In this document: one piece after another, positions 1-8,717 of the stretch
Layout of the letters: each line of letters begins with the position of its first letter
Numbering within the stretch: position 1 is the first letter of the stretch
Assembly (NCBI RefSeq): GCF_007855645.1
Contig: NZ_CP042261.1
Location: 1,406,501-1,470,500 of the forward strand
DNA: 64,000 bases
From: Qingshengfaniella alkalisoli
GTDB taxonomy: Bacteria; Pseudomonadota; Alphaproteobacteria; Rhodobacterales; Rhodobacteraceae
Reading direction: 5' to 3'
Translations under genes and position numbers: made by a program
The notes under the pieces: model-generated
The model's database searches: none
What the model was told of the DNA's origin: nothing
Seen by the model: the letters and a program-made list of their open reading frames with translations, nothing else

Positions 1-3000
1 GCCAACCTCGTGCACGCGGCCGCCATCGGCGCCAAGCGTGTCATTCGCCAACAGGTTCGTCCCGCCGCTTGCCGAGCCGACTGCGCCGCCGCCCTCAGCT
101 ACGGTCACGGCGGTATCGTCCTGCGGGACCTGAGGTGCGTCGTCCTCCACGGCAGCGGTCAGGCTATCCACCCGGATATCGCCGTCGGTTTCAACCACGG
201 CGATCTGGATCGACTCGTGGATGCGGTCATTGGCGACACTATCACTGTGCTCGTCCGAATTCTCAGACAGCGCATAGGTATAGCTGATGACGCCCGTCTC
301 GGCGTCATATCCCGTGATCGTGAGTGTCCCATAGTCCGTGGGGATGTCCACCGGCGTGGTCCCCGTACCTTCGAGTTGCAGCGCGGTCAGTTCGGTTCCG
401 CCACTCAGTGTGCCACCGGAAACGGTACCACCGATGACGATGCTCGAAAGCGTCGACAGGCCGGGCGCAATCGTGAAGGTAGAGGCCGTCGCATCGGTAT
501 CCGAGCCGGCGTCCGAGCCGTCGGGCAGCCCCGCCTCTTCGACAACGATGTCTTCCAGTTCCCCGTCGACCGCATCGGCGACGGTCAGGCCGGTCACCGT
601 GCGATCATCCGTGCTCGTGTTCCCGTATTCGTCGACCGCCTCCGCCGAGATCTCGGTGTCATCCTCGCCCAGCGGGCCCGGCAAGGTGACGCTCCAGGTG
701 CCGTCAGGCTGAACCTCTGCAGTATAGCTGGACCCGTCGACATCGAGTGTGACTTCGGCACCCGGCTCGCCGGTTCCGGTCACGGTTGGTGGCTCACCGT
801 CAACAACCAGAACCGGATCGATCTCAACGGTGGTCACGGTGTCCTTGAAGATCGTGTCGGTCGTCGTGGCCGTGTTGCCCGACGCATCCTCGATATCGGC
901 GGTGACCGTCAGATCACCATCAGATAGCCCGCTGAGATCCGCCGTCGTCGTGTAGGAACCATCCGCTTGCACAGTGATACTGTCAACCGGCACGGTCACC
1001 TCGTTGGTCCCGTCGCTGATCACGAGGGACGTGACGGTGCCGCCGGGGGCCGCGTGGCCACTGATGGCGACCTCTGTCAGCTCATCAACCGACGACAGAA
1101 CGTCATCGGGCGTCGTCGCGTCATCGGGGCTGGCATCGTCGGTGATATCCACGCCGACGATATTGATGACCCAGTTCCCGGTCGCCGTCGCATTGGGCGC
1201 GCCGCTGCCGTCATCGACAGTATAGGGCAGCGAGATTTCCCCCGATGCGCCCGGCCCCGGCGCAAAGGTAAGCTGACCGCTGCCGTTCAGCGTGACCGTT
1301 CCGCGATCGTCGCTGAGGACCACCGGGGCGCCCACGGCGATTGGTTGGCCGTCGACAGATGTAACCGTCAGTCCGGCGGTTTCGCCGTCATCGTCATCGC
1401 TGTCATTGGCGAGCACATCCATGACCGCGTCGTCGCCCGGCGCGATGAGCGACGCTTCATCGCCGGTCACCGGCTGGTCGTTGGTACCGGTGAGGGTCAC
1501 CTCGACCGTCTCGGTCGCCGTATCCCCAGAGGAATCCGTGACCGTCACGTCATAGTGTTGTGTCAGCGTCTCACCTTCGCCCAGACCGTCCAGCACGCTG
1601 TCGTTGACCGTGAAGGTCCAGTCGATCTGGCCGGTGTCCGAGTCGACTTCCGTTGTGGTGAAAGTGCCGAGATAGTCGGTACCCGCTTCCGTCACGTCGA
1701 CCGTATGCGTATCCGAACCGTCGGGGTCGATCACGGTGATCGTACCCGTCTGGCTGTGATCCTCCGCGTTCTCCCCGGCCGCACCGTCTGCGGTCTCGGT
1801 GACAGACGCATCGAGATCCGAGCCGGGCGAGATCGTCAGTCCATCGTTCTCGCCGGTGATGGTGATTGTCACCACCTGTTCGTCATAGCCGCCGGCGCTG
1901 TCGGTCACCCGTACGGTGATTTCGTCGAGCACGGACTCGTCTTCGGCAAGGGCCTGGACTTCGGGCGAGCTGTTGTCGAGTTCGTAGCGCCATTCGCCGG
2001 TTTCTTCGTCAACGGTCAGTTCGCCATAGGTGCCGCTGCTGCCCTCGACAGTCCAGACATGACTGTCCGAAGTGTCGATGTCGGTTTGCGCCAGCGTACC
2101 GGTGGCGATCTGCGTGCCGTCCTCGGCCACATCACCGGTCGCCTCGCCGGAGATCTCCGGCAGGTCGTTGGTGCCGTTGATCGTCACCGTGATAGTCGTG
2201 TCGGCCGTCCCGTCCGTCGATGGCACCGTCCAGCTTTCCGTGATCGACTCGCCTTCGGCCAGTGTCTGGATATCTTCCAGAGTATTGTCGACGGAATAGT
2301 CCCAGTTGCCATCGCTATCGACGGACATCGCACCCAGTGCCGCGCCGCCATGGCTACCGCCCACAAAGGCAAGATTGTCTGCATCGACGCCGCTTTCCCC
2401 GGCATCCGGGTCCGAGATAGTGAGCTGCCCGCTTGTCGTCAGGTTGCCCGTCCCGTTGTCATCATCCTCGGTCACCGCGCCGGTTCCCTCGGTCACCACG
2501 GGCACGTCATTGGCCCCGGTCACGGTGACTTCGATGGTCTCGGTCGCGGTGCCGTCGCGGCTGGTCACCACCAGCTGATCGGTTGCAGTCTCACCATCGG
2601 TCAGCGCCTGGGTCGCTGCGCGGTCATTGTCGAGCGTGTAACTCCACTCTCCGGTCTCCGGATCGAAGCTGAAGCTGCCATAGGTGCCTTCCAGACTGTC
2701 CGGCGCCTGGAACCCGGCCTCTCCTTCGTCCACATCCTCTACTGCGAGAGTTCCCAAGGCATCGGGACTGCCTGGCACATCGTTTTCCACGCCACCGGCC
2801 TCGATGACATCACCTTCCGCTTCACCGGAGATCGCGGCTGGGTCGTTCACAGGGGTCACCGTCACCGGAACCGTCACGGTGTCCGTGCCACCGTTGCCGT
2901 CTGAAACCGTAACCTCGAACGAGTCCTCGCCGGTGTAGTCCTCGTCCGGCACGTAGCTGTAGCTGCCGTCGGGATTGACCGTGACCGTGCCGTGCTCCGG

Positions 3001-4077
3001 ATCGCCGTTCAGCGTGTAGGTCAGATCGTCGCCATCGACATCGCTGCCCGTTACGACACCATCCACCGGCGTATCTTCCGGCGTCGTCACCAGCTCGGCC
3101 TCGCCAACCGGCGGGTCATTCACCGGCGTCACGGTCACCGGAACCGTCACCGTGTCCGTACCGCCGTTGCCGTCGGAGACCGTAACCTCGAACGAGTCCT
3201 CGCCGGTGTAGTCCTCGTCCGGCACGTAGCTGTAGCTGCCGTCGGGATTGACCGTGACCGTGCCGTGCTCCGGATCGCCGTTCAGCGTGTAGGTCAGATC
3301 GTCGCCATCGACATCGCTGCCCGTTACGACACCATCCACCGGCGTATCTTCCGGCGTCGTCACCAGCTCGGCCTCGCCAACCGGCGGGTCATTCACCGGC
3401 GTCACGGTCACCGGAACCGTCACCGTGTCCGTACCGCCGTTGCCGTCGGAGACCGTAACCTCGAACGAGTCCTCGCCGGTGTAGTCCTCGTCCGGCACGT
3501 AGCTGTAGCTGCCGTCGGGATTGACCGTCACCGTGCCATGCTCGGGATCGCCGCTCAGAGTGTAGCTCAACTCGTCGCCATCGACATCGCTGCCCGTCAC
3601 CACACCATCGACCGGCGTGTCTTCCGGCGTCGTCACCGGCTGGGCTGCACCTTCAGGGGGATCGTTTTCCATCGCTGCGGATCCGGAGTCTCCGCCGCTT
3701 GCGGCAGCCGCACCTGCGCCCAACCCGGTGGCCAATAGCCCCGGCAACCAGGGCATGGACGCACCCTGCTGTTCAATCTCCGCAAATGCGAATCCATCAG
3801 AGGTATCGTCATACTGCGCCCACCAGTCGACATCGCTCGCATCTTCGAAGACCAGGTCGCTACGCTCACCTTCAATCATCACGAAGAAATTGTCGATACG
3901 CAGCACCGAACCGTCGTTCAACGTGATGACCAGGTCGTCACCGTCACGCTGATACCCTGCGATCTGTTCCGGGCCGGCCTGCAGGCGTATGACGCTAGGG
4001 GCATCCAATGTGACACGGCTCGTATCGGAAATCTGCTGTGTTTCACTGCTGGCTTTCCGAATTACAGCTAAATGCAT
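1..4077 (-). CDS. Giant type I-secreted adhesin (BapA-like prefix, Ig-like/VCBS and T1SS-143-like repeats), partial
   Basis: The reading frame is open from ATG 4077 to the left edge, so 1359 N-terminal residues are visible and the C-terminus, with any secretion signal, lies outside the window. The first ~130 residues contain a BapA-prefix-like stretch (DGDDLVITLNDGSVLRIDNF) followed by an Ala/Gly-rich hydrophobic segment. Residues ~135-407 are three near-identical 91-residue cadherin-like repeats of the tandem-95 type (motifs GTVTVNPDGSYSYVP and TVTPVNDPP). VCBS-type repeats with TVTGAND and GTND motifs follow, then Ig-like modules. Residues ~1179-1340 resemble a T1SS-143 module (VVEEAGLPDGSD, SYTYALSENSDEHSDS). 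Composition is very acidic (Asp, Thr, Gly, Val) with almost no Cys, as is typical of RTX and biofilm adhesins exported by type I systems. A role in surface attachment is inferred. The divergent gene at 4312 may regulate it. Confidence 0.85.
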   Translation of the reverse strand, partial: MHLAVIRKASSETQQISDTSRVTLDAPSVIRLQAGPEQIAGYQRDGDDLVITLNDGSVLRIDNFFVMIEGERSDLVFEDASDVDWWAQYDDTSDGFAFAEIEQQGASMPWLPGLLATGLGAGAAAASGGDSGSAAMENDPPEGAAQPVTTPEDTPVDGVVTGSDVDGDELSYTLSGDPEHGTVTVNPDGSYSYVPDEDYTGEDSFEVTVSDGNGGTDTVTVPVTVTPVNDPPVGEAELVTTPEDTPVDGVVTGSDVDGDDLTYTLNGDPEHGTVTVNPDGSYSYVPDEDYTGEDSFEVTVSDGNGGTDTVTVPVTVTPVNDPPVGEAELVTTPEDTPVDGVVTGSDVDGDDLTYTLNGDPEHGTVTVNPDGSYSYVPDEDYTGEDSFEVTVSDGNGGTDTVTVPVTVTPVNDPAAISGEAEGDVIEAGGVENDVPGSPDALGTLAVEDVDEGEAGFQAPDSLEGTYGSFSFDPETGEWSYTLDNDRAATQALTDGETATDQLVVTSRDGTATETIEVTVTGANDVPVVTEGTGAVTEDDDNGTGNLTTSGQLTISDPDAGESGVDADNLAFVGGSHGGAALGAMSVDSDGNWDYSVDNTLEDIQTLAEGESITESWTVPSTDGTADTTITVTINGTNDLPEISGEATGDVAEDGTQIATGTLAQTDIDTSDSHVWTVEGSSGTYGELTVDEETGEWRYELDNSSPEVQALAEDESVLDEITVRVTDSAGGYDEQVVTITITGENDGLTISPGSDLDASVTETADGAAGENAEDHSQTGTITVIDPDGSDTHTVDVTEAGTDYLGTFTTTEVDSDTGQIDWTFTVNDSVLDGLGEGETLTQHYDVTVTDSSGDTATETVEVTLTGTNDQPVTGDEASLIAPGDDAVMDVLANDSDDDDGETAGLTVTSVDGQPIAVGAPVVLSDDRGTVTLNGSGQLTFAPGPGASGEISLPYTVDDGSGAPNATATGNWVINIVGVDITDDASPDDATTPDDVLSSVDELTEVAISGHAAPGGTVTSLVISDGTNEVTVPVDSITVQADGSYTTTADLSGLSDGDLTVTADIEDASGNTATTTDTIFKDTVTTVEIDPVLVVDGEPPTVTGTGEPGAEVTLDVDGSSYTAEVQPDGTWSVTLPGPLGEDDTEISAEAVDEYGNTSTDDRTVTGLTVADAVDGELEDIVVEEAGLPDGSDAGSDTDATASTFTIAPGLSTLSSIVIGGTVSGGTLSGGTELTALQLEGTGTTPVDIPTDYGTLTITGYDAETGVISYTYALSENSDEHSDSVANDRIHESIQIAVVETDGDIRVDSLTAAVEDDAPQVPQDDTAVTVAEGGGAVGSASGGTNLLANDTLGADGGRVHEVG
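2855..3673 (-). repeat. Three tandem 273-bp coding repeats in the adhesin gene
   Basis: Units 2855-3127, 3128-3400 and 3401-3673 are each exactly 273 bp (91 codons) and share the boundary GTCACSGTCACCGG as read on the plus strand. From about 2912 to 3400 the first two units are almost identical at the DNA level, and the third diverges mainly over its right half. Low third-position divergence points to recent duplication or ongoing gene conversion, so repeat number may vary between strains or be collapsed in assemblies. Confidence 0.9.
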
Positions 4078-4311
4078 CGCCTGTATCCCTTTCCGGTGAC
4101 TTCTTCACGTTGGCCGAGGCGATGCCGGGTTCTGTCTTTCGGAAATGAGCAAGACCCTGATCGCTGCAGACCAGGGCACACGCGTAAAGGAATTCACCAG
4201 TCAAGGAAGTGACAGTGGGTGCTGTAACCGTGACAGCCTTGAAACCATGGAAATAACGGCCGTGTCACAGCTTGAAGTGACACTGACGTTCCGTTAAGGA
4301 CAGCCACAACC
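4078..4311. promoter_or_regulatory. Divergent intergenic region with inverted repeats
   Basis: This 234-bp gap separates the adhesin gene (minus) from the TPR regulator (plus) and must hold both promoters. It contains a perfect 7-bp inverted repeat GTGTCAC-N8-GTGACAC at 4262-4283 and a second, GCTGT-N7-ACAGC, at 4221-4237. The element GTGACA recurs at 4209, 4230 and 4277. These are seen directly; their use as operators is inferred from the divergent arrangement. No confident -35/-10 pair was assigned. Confidence 0.5.
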
Positions 4312-6204
4312 TTGCAGGAAGAGGCTCTGCCAGAGCCGCCAGAACGTATGCGGGTTGAGACACCTGTCTTGCCGAAGACGAACGTCTCCACGAACACGCG
4401 GAACCGACATGGCACCAAAGTCGAGATAAATTCGGGGACATTTATTGTGGGCGGAAACCAGCCGTACGATCTGAAACCAGTGACTGCTGCTTTCACAGCT
4501 ACGGAAAAAGAACTGGTACAGAATGAACTGCAGAATATTCTAGGTTCGAACCAATTTGCGAACGCGCCGATTGTACGTACCTTCCTGGAATACGTGACAA
4601 ACGAGCATATTGCTGGACGCGACGACCATCTCAAGGCTTACACCATCGCGACAGAGGCCTTCGGCAGAAGCGTCGATTTTGATCCGTCAAGTGATACCAT
4701 CGTGCGGACGACGGCCGGTCGGGTTCGAAACGCGCTAAAGGCCTACTACGACGCACGAGAAGCTACATCCGGCGTTGAAATCAGTCTGCCCAAAGGCGGA
4801 TATGTCCCATCCATAGAGTTCCGGGACGTACAGGAGGCGCCGGGCTCGGACAGAACTGATGGGTCTTCTTCTTTTCGCTCCACATTTCTTCGTCCCGGCG
4901 TTCTGATCGCCTGCTGTCTGTTTGCAATGGTCGCTATCGCGCTCGTAGTCATCTTCTTGCGGCAAACCGGCGAACGGCCGCTATCGGGAAACGTCGTTAT
5001 CAATGTTCAGCCAACCGAGCATGTCGGTTCCGATCTGGAAGCACTGGCCAAGGAGATCGACCTCCGGCTTTCCCCGGCGCTGTCGCGCATCAGGCTGGCG
5101 AGGATCTCTCCGCCATCCTCGATACCCGGCACGAATGACCCTGCGCCGAGCACTGACGACGATGACATCGTCTTTACCCTCAAGACAAGTATCGCGGGCG
5201 TTTCGCCGCCAGAACTGCGCTGGCAACTGGTGGATCCTGAATCCGGCTTCCTGCTCTGGGCATCCAGTGAACCGCTATCGGGAACGAGTTCGGACACGAT
5301 CGAGAGAGACATCTACAAGGTGAGCTTCCAGATCCTGGGCGAGAACGGCGCGGTGCCCTTGGCCCTGGAAAGGTATCATGGCGAACTCTTTACGAACCAG
5401 GCCTGCTTGTCGCGCGCACAGCTCATGAGAGCGGTCGAGAATGCAACGGTGTATCCGGAAATGCGCGAATGTCTTGAACGCACCGTCGAACGATTTCCGA
5501 ATGATGCCGCGGCCTGGGCCATTCTGAGCACGTTCTACGCGGTGCGGACGCGCTACTACGGGGCCGAGGAACCGGAGGAGCGGCTGAAGCTTATCGAACG
5601 GGCCGAACGTGCTGCGGCCAAGGCCGAGGAACTGGCACCCCACGCCTACCTCACCAAGGTCGCGCTCATGCAGCTTGCACTAAGCCAGCAGCGGATCCGT
5701 GCGTTTGACGAGTTGCAGGAACATATCCGGGCGAAATATCCGGGCAATATTCACCTTGAATTGCGTATCGCCAGCCGCCTGACCAGGTTGGGCCGCGGCT
5801 CGGAAGCACTTGAAATCTACAGAAAGGCCGAAGAGGACTGGGGGATCAACCTCAGTTCGAACTTCGCCGACATTGCATTGGCCCACTTCGTCGAGGGGGA
5901 CCACGAGAGCGCCTACCGCCTGATGTCGCGTTCGACATCCAACCAGTTGTTCGTATTGCTCGTGAAGGTGGCGATAATGGGCAAGTTGGGACTGGAAGAA
6001 GACGCCGCACCCATCGTCGAAAAGCTGGTTGCAACCCATCCCGATATCCGTGAAGCGTTCTACCCATGGTTCTCCGGGCTCAACTGGGTGGATCCGTTGC
6101 TGGCTGATCTGGCCGACGGACTTGCAAAGGCAGGTCTTGTCGTGAAAGCTGATCAGCTCGCCTCGGACAAGTCGGGACATCTTCAGGCCGAAGCCCCGCT
6201 TTAG
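4312..6204 (+). CDS. Membrane-anchored putative regulator with C-terminal TPR domain
   Basis: 630 residues from TTG 4312, which has AAGGA 11 bases upstream; ATG 4348 is an in-frame alternative. Residues ~61-175 resemble the N-terminal domain found in alphaproteobacterial adenylate-cyclase/TPR regulators. Its features are LKAYTIATEAFGR, DFDPSSDTIVRTTAGRVRNA, and ISLPKGGYVPSIEF at the end. A single membrane segment follows at ~192-218 (GVLIACCLFAMVAIALVVIF). The C-terminal half is helical and TPR-like (AAAWAILSTFYAVRTRYYGA; LGRGSEALEIYRKAEEDWG). The topology resembles ToxR/CadC regulators: cytoplasmic nucleic-acid-binding head, one membrane pass, periplasmic sensor. Control of the divergent adhesin gene is inferred from position only. 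Confidence 0.7.
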   Translation: MQEEALPEPPERMRVETPVLPKTNVSTNTRNRHGTKVEINSGTFIVGGNQPYDLKPVTAAFTATEKELVQNELQNILGSNQFANAPIVRTFLEYVTNEHIAGRDDHLKAYTIATEAFGRSVDFDPSSDTIVRTTAGRVRNALKAYYDAREATSGVEISLPKGGYVPSIEFRDVQEAPGSDRTDGSSSFRSTFLRPGVLIACCLFAMVAIALVVIFLRQTGERPLSGNVVINVQPTEHVGSDLEALAKEIDLRLSPALSRIRLARISPPSSIPGTNDPAPSTDDDDIVFTLKTSIAGVSPPELRWQLVDPESGFLLWASSEPLSGTSSDTIERDIYKVSFQILGENGAVPLALERYHGELFTNQACLSRAQLMRAVENATVYPEMRECLERTVERFPNDAAAWAILSTFYAVRTRYYGAEEPEERLKLIERAERAAAKAEELAPHAYLTKVALMQLALSQQRIRAFDELQEHIRAKYPGNIHLELRIASRLTRLGRGSEALEIYRKAEEDWGINLSSNFADIALAHFVEGDHESAYRLMSRSTSNQLFVLLVKVAIMGKLGLEEDAAPIVEKLVATHPDIREAFYPWFSGLNWVDPLLADLADGLAKAGLVVKADQLASDKSGHLQAEAPL

Positions 6205-6393
6205 AAATTCCGCCAGCTTCGCGTCTAAGCGCAGGTCGTCCTTGAACTTCTCCCAGCGCAGCAAGCCGGCGATCAGCTTCCTTCCGTGTCGGGGGCTCGG
6301 GACTTGGCCCTTCGCGAAGGCGTCTTTCACGACGTCCTCAAGGAGCTTGGGCTCATCACTTGTCAGCCGGTCGCGCGAACCTGTCCGAGACAT
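6205..6393 (-). pseudogene. Unrecognised coding-like remnant, minus strand
   Basis: An open minus-strand frame from ATG 6393 reads MSRTGSRDRLTSDEPKLLED and continues with VVKDAFAKGQVPSPRHGRKL and a charged helical stretch. It has normal protein-like composition, unlike the antisense shadows elsewhere. Past 6205 the frame runs on to a stop at 5680, but there it is antisense to the TPR regulator and loses protein character. It may be the start of a gene whose 3' end was replaced when the neighbouring gene arrived, or a small gene overlapping it. I do not recognise the family. Confidence 0.35.
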
Positions 6394-6471
6394 TATCTCC
6401 AAAGCGTTGATACTGATACATCGTGCGCGAAAACCCTTGCTCGTCAAAGGCTGCAAGCCTAGCCTTTGTCC

Positions 6472-7479
6472 ATGAACACTCAACTGATAGACCCCTTTGA
6501 TCGCGCGATCACCTACCTGCGCGTATCGGTTACCGACAGATGCGATTTTCGTTGCGTCTATTGCATGTCCGAACACATGACCTTCCTGCCAAAGAAGGAA
6601 CTTCTGACGCTGGAAGAACTGGATCGCATGTGTTCTGGTTTCGTGCGCCTAGGCGTGCGCAAGCTCCGGATCACGGGCGGGGAGCCTTTGGTTCGCCGTG
6701 ACATCATGACCTTTTTCCGCGCGATGCGCAGGCATATCGATGCGGGCGATCTGGATGAGCTGACGCTGACCACAAACGGCTCACAACTCGAACGCTTCGC
6801 CCGCGATCTCTATGACTGCGGCGTGCGGCGGGTGAACGTATCGCTGGATACGTTGGATGAGACGAAGTTTGCCGATGTCACACGTTGGGGACGCCTGCCG
6901 CAAGTTCTGCGCGGAATCGACGCCGCCCGCAACGCGGGACTGCGGGTCAAGATCAACACGGTCGCGCTGAAGGGCTTCAACGAAGATGAACTGTTCGCCC
7001 TGACCGAATGGTGCGCGGCGCAGGACATGGACCTGACCTTCATAGAGGTCATGCCGATGGGCGATATCGGCAACGAAGAACGTCTGGATCAATACTGGTC
7101 ACTGAAGGATTTGCGTGCCCGGCTGGCCGAGCGATATACGCTCACCGACAGCGCCGAACGCAGCGGAGGCCCTGCCCGTTATGTTCGACTGATGGAGACG
7201 AACCAGAAGATCGGCTTCATCACACCGCTCAGCCACAATTTCTGCGAAAGCTGTAACCGGGTCAGGCTGACCTGCACGGGAGAGCTTTACATGTGTCTGG
7301 GGCAGGAAGGCCGTGCCGACCTGCGCAAACCTCTGCGCGACAATCCAGGCAGTGACGCCCCCTTGATCGAGGCGATCCGCGAGGCGATCACGCATAAGCC
7401 CAAGGGCCATGATTTCGATTATTCGCGGCAGGTGGTTGGCGGGAAAATGTCCCGCCATATGAGTCACACCGGCGGGTGA
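6472..7479 (+). CDS. moaA: GTP 3',8-cyclase MoaA
   Basis: 335 residues. This radical-SAM enzyme converts GTP to 3',8-cyclo-7,8-dihydro-GTP, the first step of molybdenum cofactor synthesis in the cytoplasm. The N-terminal iron-sulfur motif is C24-x3-C28-x2-C31 (CDFRCVYC), followed by the glycine-rich SAM motif ITGGEPL. The C-terminal second cluster and GTP site are [19 protein letters not shown], and the protein ends in the double Gly (HTGG) needed for activity. ATG 6472 is chosen over the TTG two codons upstream. No other moa gene is nearby. Its stop abuts that of the convergent amidohydrolase at a TGATCA palindrome. Confidence 0.97.
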   Translation: MNTQLIDPFDRAITYLRVSVTDRCDFRCVYCMSEHMTFLPKKELLTLEELDRMCSGFVRLGVRKLRITGGEPLVRRDIMTFFRAMRRHIDAGDLDELTLTTNGSQLERFARDLYDCGVRRVNVSLDTLDETKFADVTRWGRLPQVLRGIDAARNAGLRVKINTVALKGFNEDELFALTEWCAAQDMDLTFIEVMPMGDIGNEERLDQYWSLKDLRARLAERYTLTDSAERSGGPARYVRLMETNQKIGFITPLSHNFCESCNRVRLTCTGELYMCLGQEGRADLRKPLRDNPGSDAPLIEAIREAITHKPKGHDFDYSRQVVGGKMSRHMSHTGG

Positions 7480-8640
7480 TCAGCTAACGGGCATCCGTTT
7501 TTCGACGATCTCCGCCCACCACGAACATCCCGCAGGAATCGCTTCATCGTTGAAATTGTATTCCGGGTGATGAACAGGCGCCGTGTCGCCATTGCCTACC
7601 ATGATGTATGCGCCCGGACGCTCCTGCAACATATAAGCGAAGTCCTCACCGCCCATGATCAGCGGAGCCTCGTCGCAATCGCCAGATACCTGCCGTGCGA
7701 CAGCGGAGGCAAAATCGGTTTCATCGTCGGAGTTGACCATGACAGGATAGCCGCGCTGATACTCCAGATCAGCCTTGGCGCCATAGGCGGCAGCGGTCAT
7801 CTGGACGAGGTTGGTCAGACGGTCCTGCGCCATGTCCCGGTTGGCGGCGTCGAGACTGCGGACGGTGCCCCGCAACACGACACGCTGGGGCAATACGTTG
7901 TAAGCTGTACTGCTCGTTTCAAAGCTGGTCACCGACACCACAAGTTGCTCGACAGGGTCCGTGTTGCGACTGACGATGCTTTGCAGGGCCGTGACGATCT
8001 GGCTGCCGACCAGAATGCTGTCGGTAGCGATATGCGGTTTGGCCGCGTGTCCGCCCTTGCCTTCAACGGTGATCGTGAACTCGTCAGTCGCAGCAAAGAA
8101 CGGACCGGGACGGATAGCGAACGTGCCCGTTGGAATACCCGGCCAGTTATGCATGCCGTAAACTTCCTGAATACCGAAGCGATCAAGAAGCCCATCTTCG
8201 ATCATCACACGCGCGCCGCCGCCGCCTTCTTCGGCTGGCTGGAAGATGACAATAACCGTGCCCGCGAAATTCCGTGTCTCCGCAAGATAGCGTGCCGCAC
8301 CCAGAAGCATCGCCGTGTGGCCATCATGCCCACAGGCGTGCATCTTACCCGGATTGGCGGAAGCATAGTCCAGACCCGTGGCTTCGGTGATGGGCAGCGC
8401 ATCCATGTCCGCGCGCAGACCGATTACGGTGTCGCCCTTCTGCCGCCCCCGAATGACGCCGACCAGACCAGTCTGACCGATACCTTCGACCACCTCGTCG
8501 CAGCCAAACTCCCGCAGACGCTCAGCCACGAACGCGGACGTTTCATGGGTGTCAAACATCAATTCAGGGTTAGCATGGATATGGCGACGCCAGCCGGTGA
8601 TTTCGGGTAGCAATTCGGAAAAGCGGTTCTTTATGGGCAT
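7480..8640 (-). CDS. M20-family amidohydrolase (hippurate hydrolase-like)
   Basis: 386 residues of the M20D peptidase/amidohydrolase family, which removes acyl groups from N-acyl amino acids or similar amides. Metal-site motifs are present: HIHANPEL near the start, ACGHDGHTAMLLGAARYL, FQPAEEGGGGARVMIEDG, and MGGEDFAYMLQERPGAY near the C-terminus. The dimerisation domain lies between the two halves of the catalytic domain (FTITVEGKGGHAAKPH). Full length for the family, with no signal peptide. The substrate cannot be deduced from sequence; hippurate or N-acetyl amino acids are typical. It is followed tail-to-tail by moaA. Confidence 0.9.
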   Translation of the reverse strand: MPIKNRFSELLPEITGWRRHIHANPELMFDTHETSAFVAERLREFGCDEVVEGIGQTGLVGVIRGRQKGDTVIGLRADMDALPITEATGLDYASANPGKMHACGHDGHTAMLLGAARYLAETRNFAGTVIVIFQPAEEGGGGARVMIEDGLLDRFGIQEVYGMHNWPGIPTGTFAIRPGPFFAATDEFTITVEGKGGHAAKPHIATDSILVGSQIVTALQSIVSRNTDPVEQLVVSVTSFETSSTAYNVLPQRVVLRGTVRSLDAANRDMAQDRLTNLVQMTAAAYGAKADLEYQRGYPVMVNSDDETDFASAVARQVSGDCDEAPLIMGGEDFAYMLQERPGAYIMVGNGDTAPVHHPEYNFNDEAIPAGCSWWAEIVEKRMPVS

Positions 8641-8717
8641 GGTCTTATCAATCTGACAGGAGTTTCAGACCACACGCTACATCCGGGCAGACCTGAGAAC
8701 CATCGAAAAGCGGCCCA

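Noticed and set aside
967-2904. 645-codon plus-strand open frame, and others opposite the adhesin gene
   Set aside because: It is antisense to the adhesin reading frame in the same codon phase. Its His/Arg-rich composition is the complement of the Asp/Thr/Val/Gly-rich repeats, and no domain or ribosome site is visible.
2855-3673. Possible CRISPR-like array
   Set aside because: The units are contiguous 273-bp coding repeats without variable spacers.
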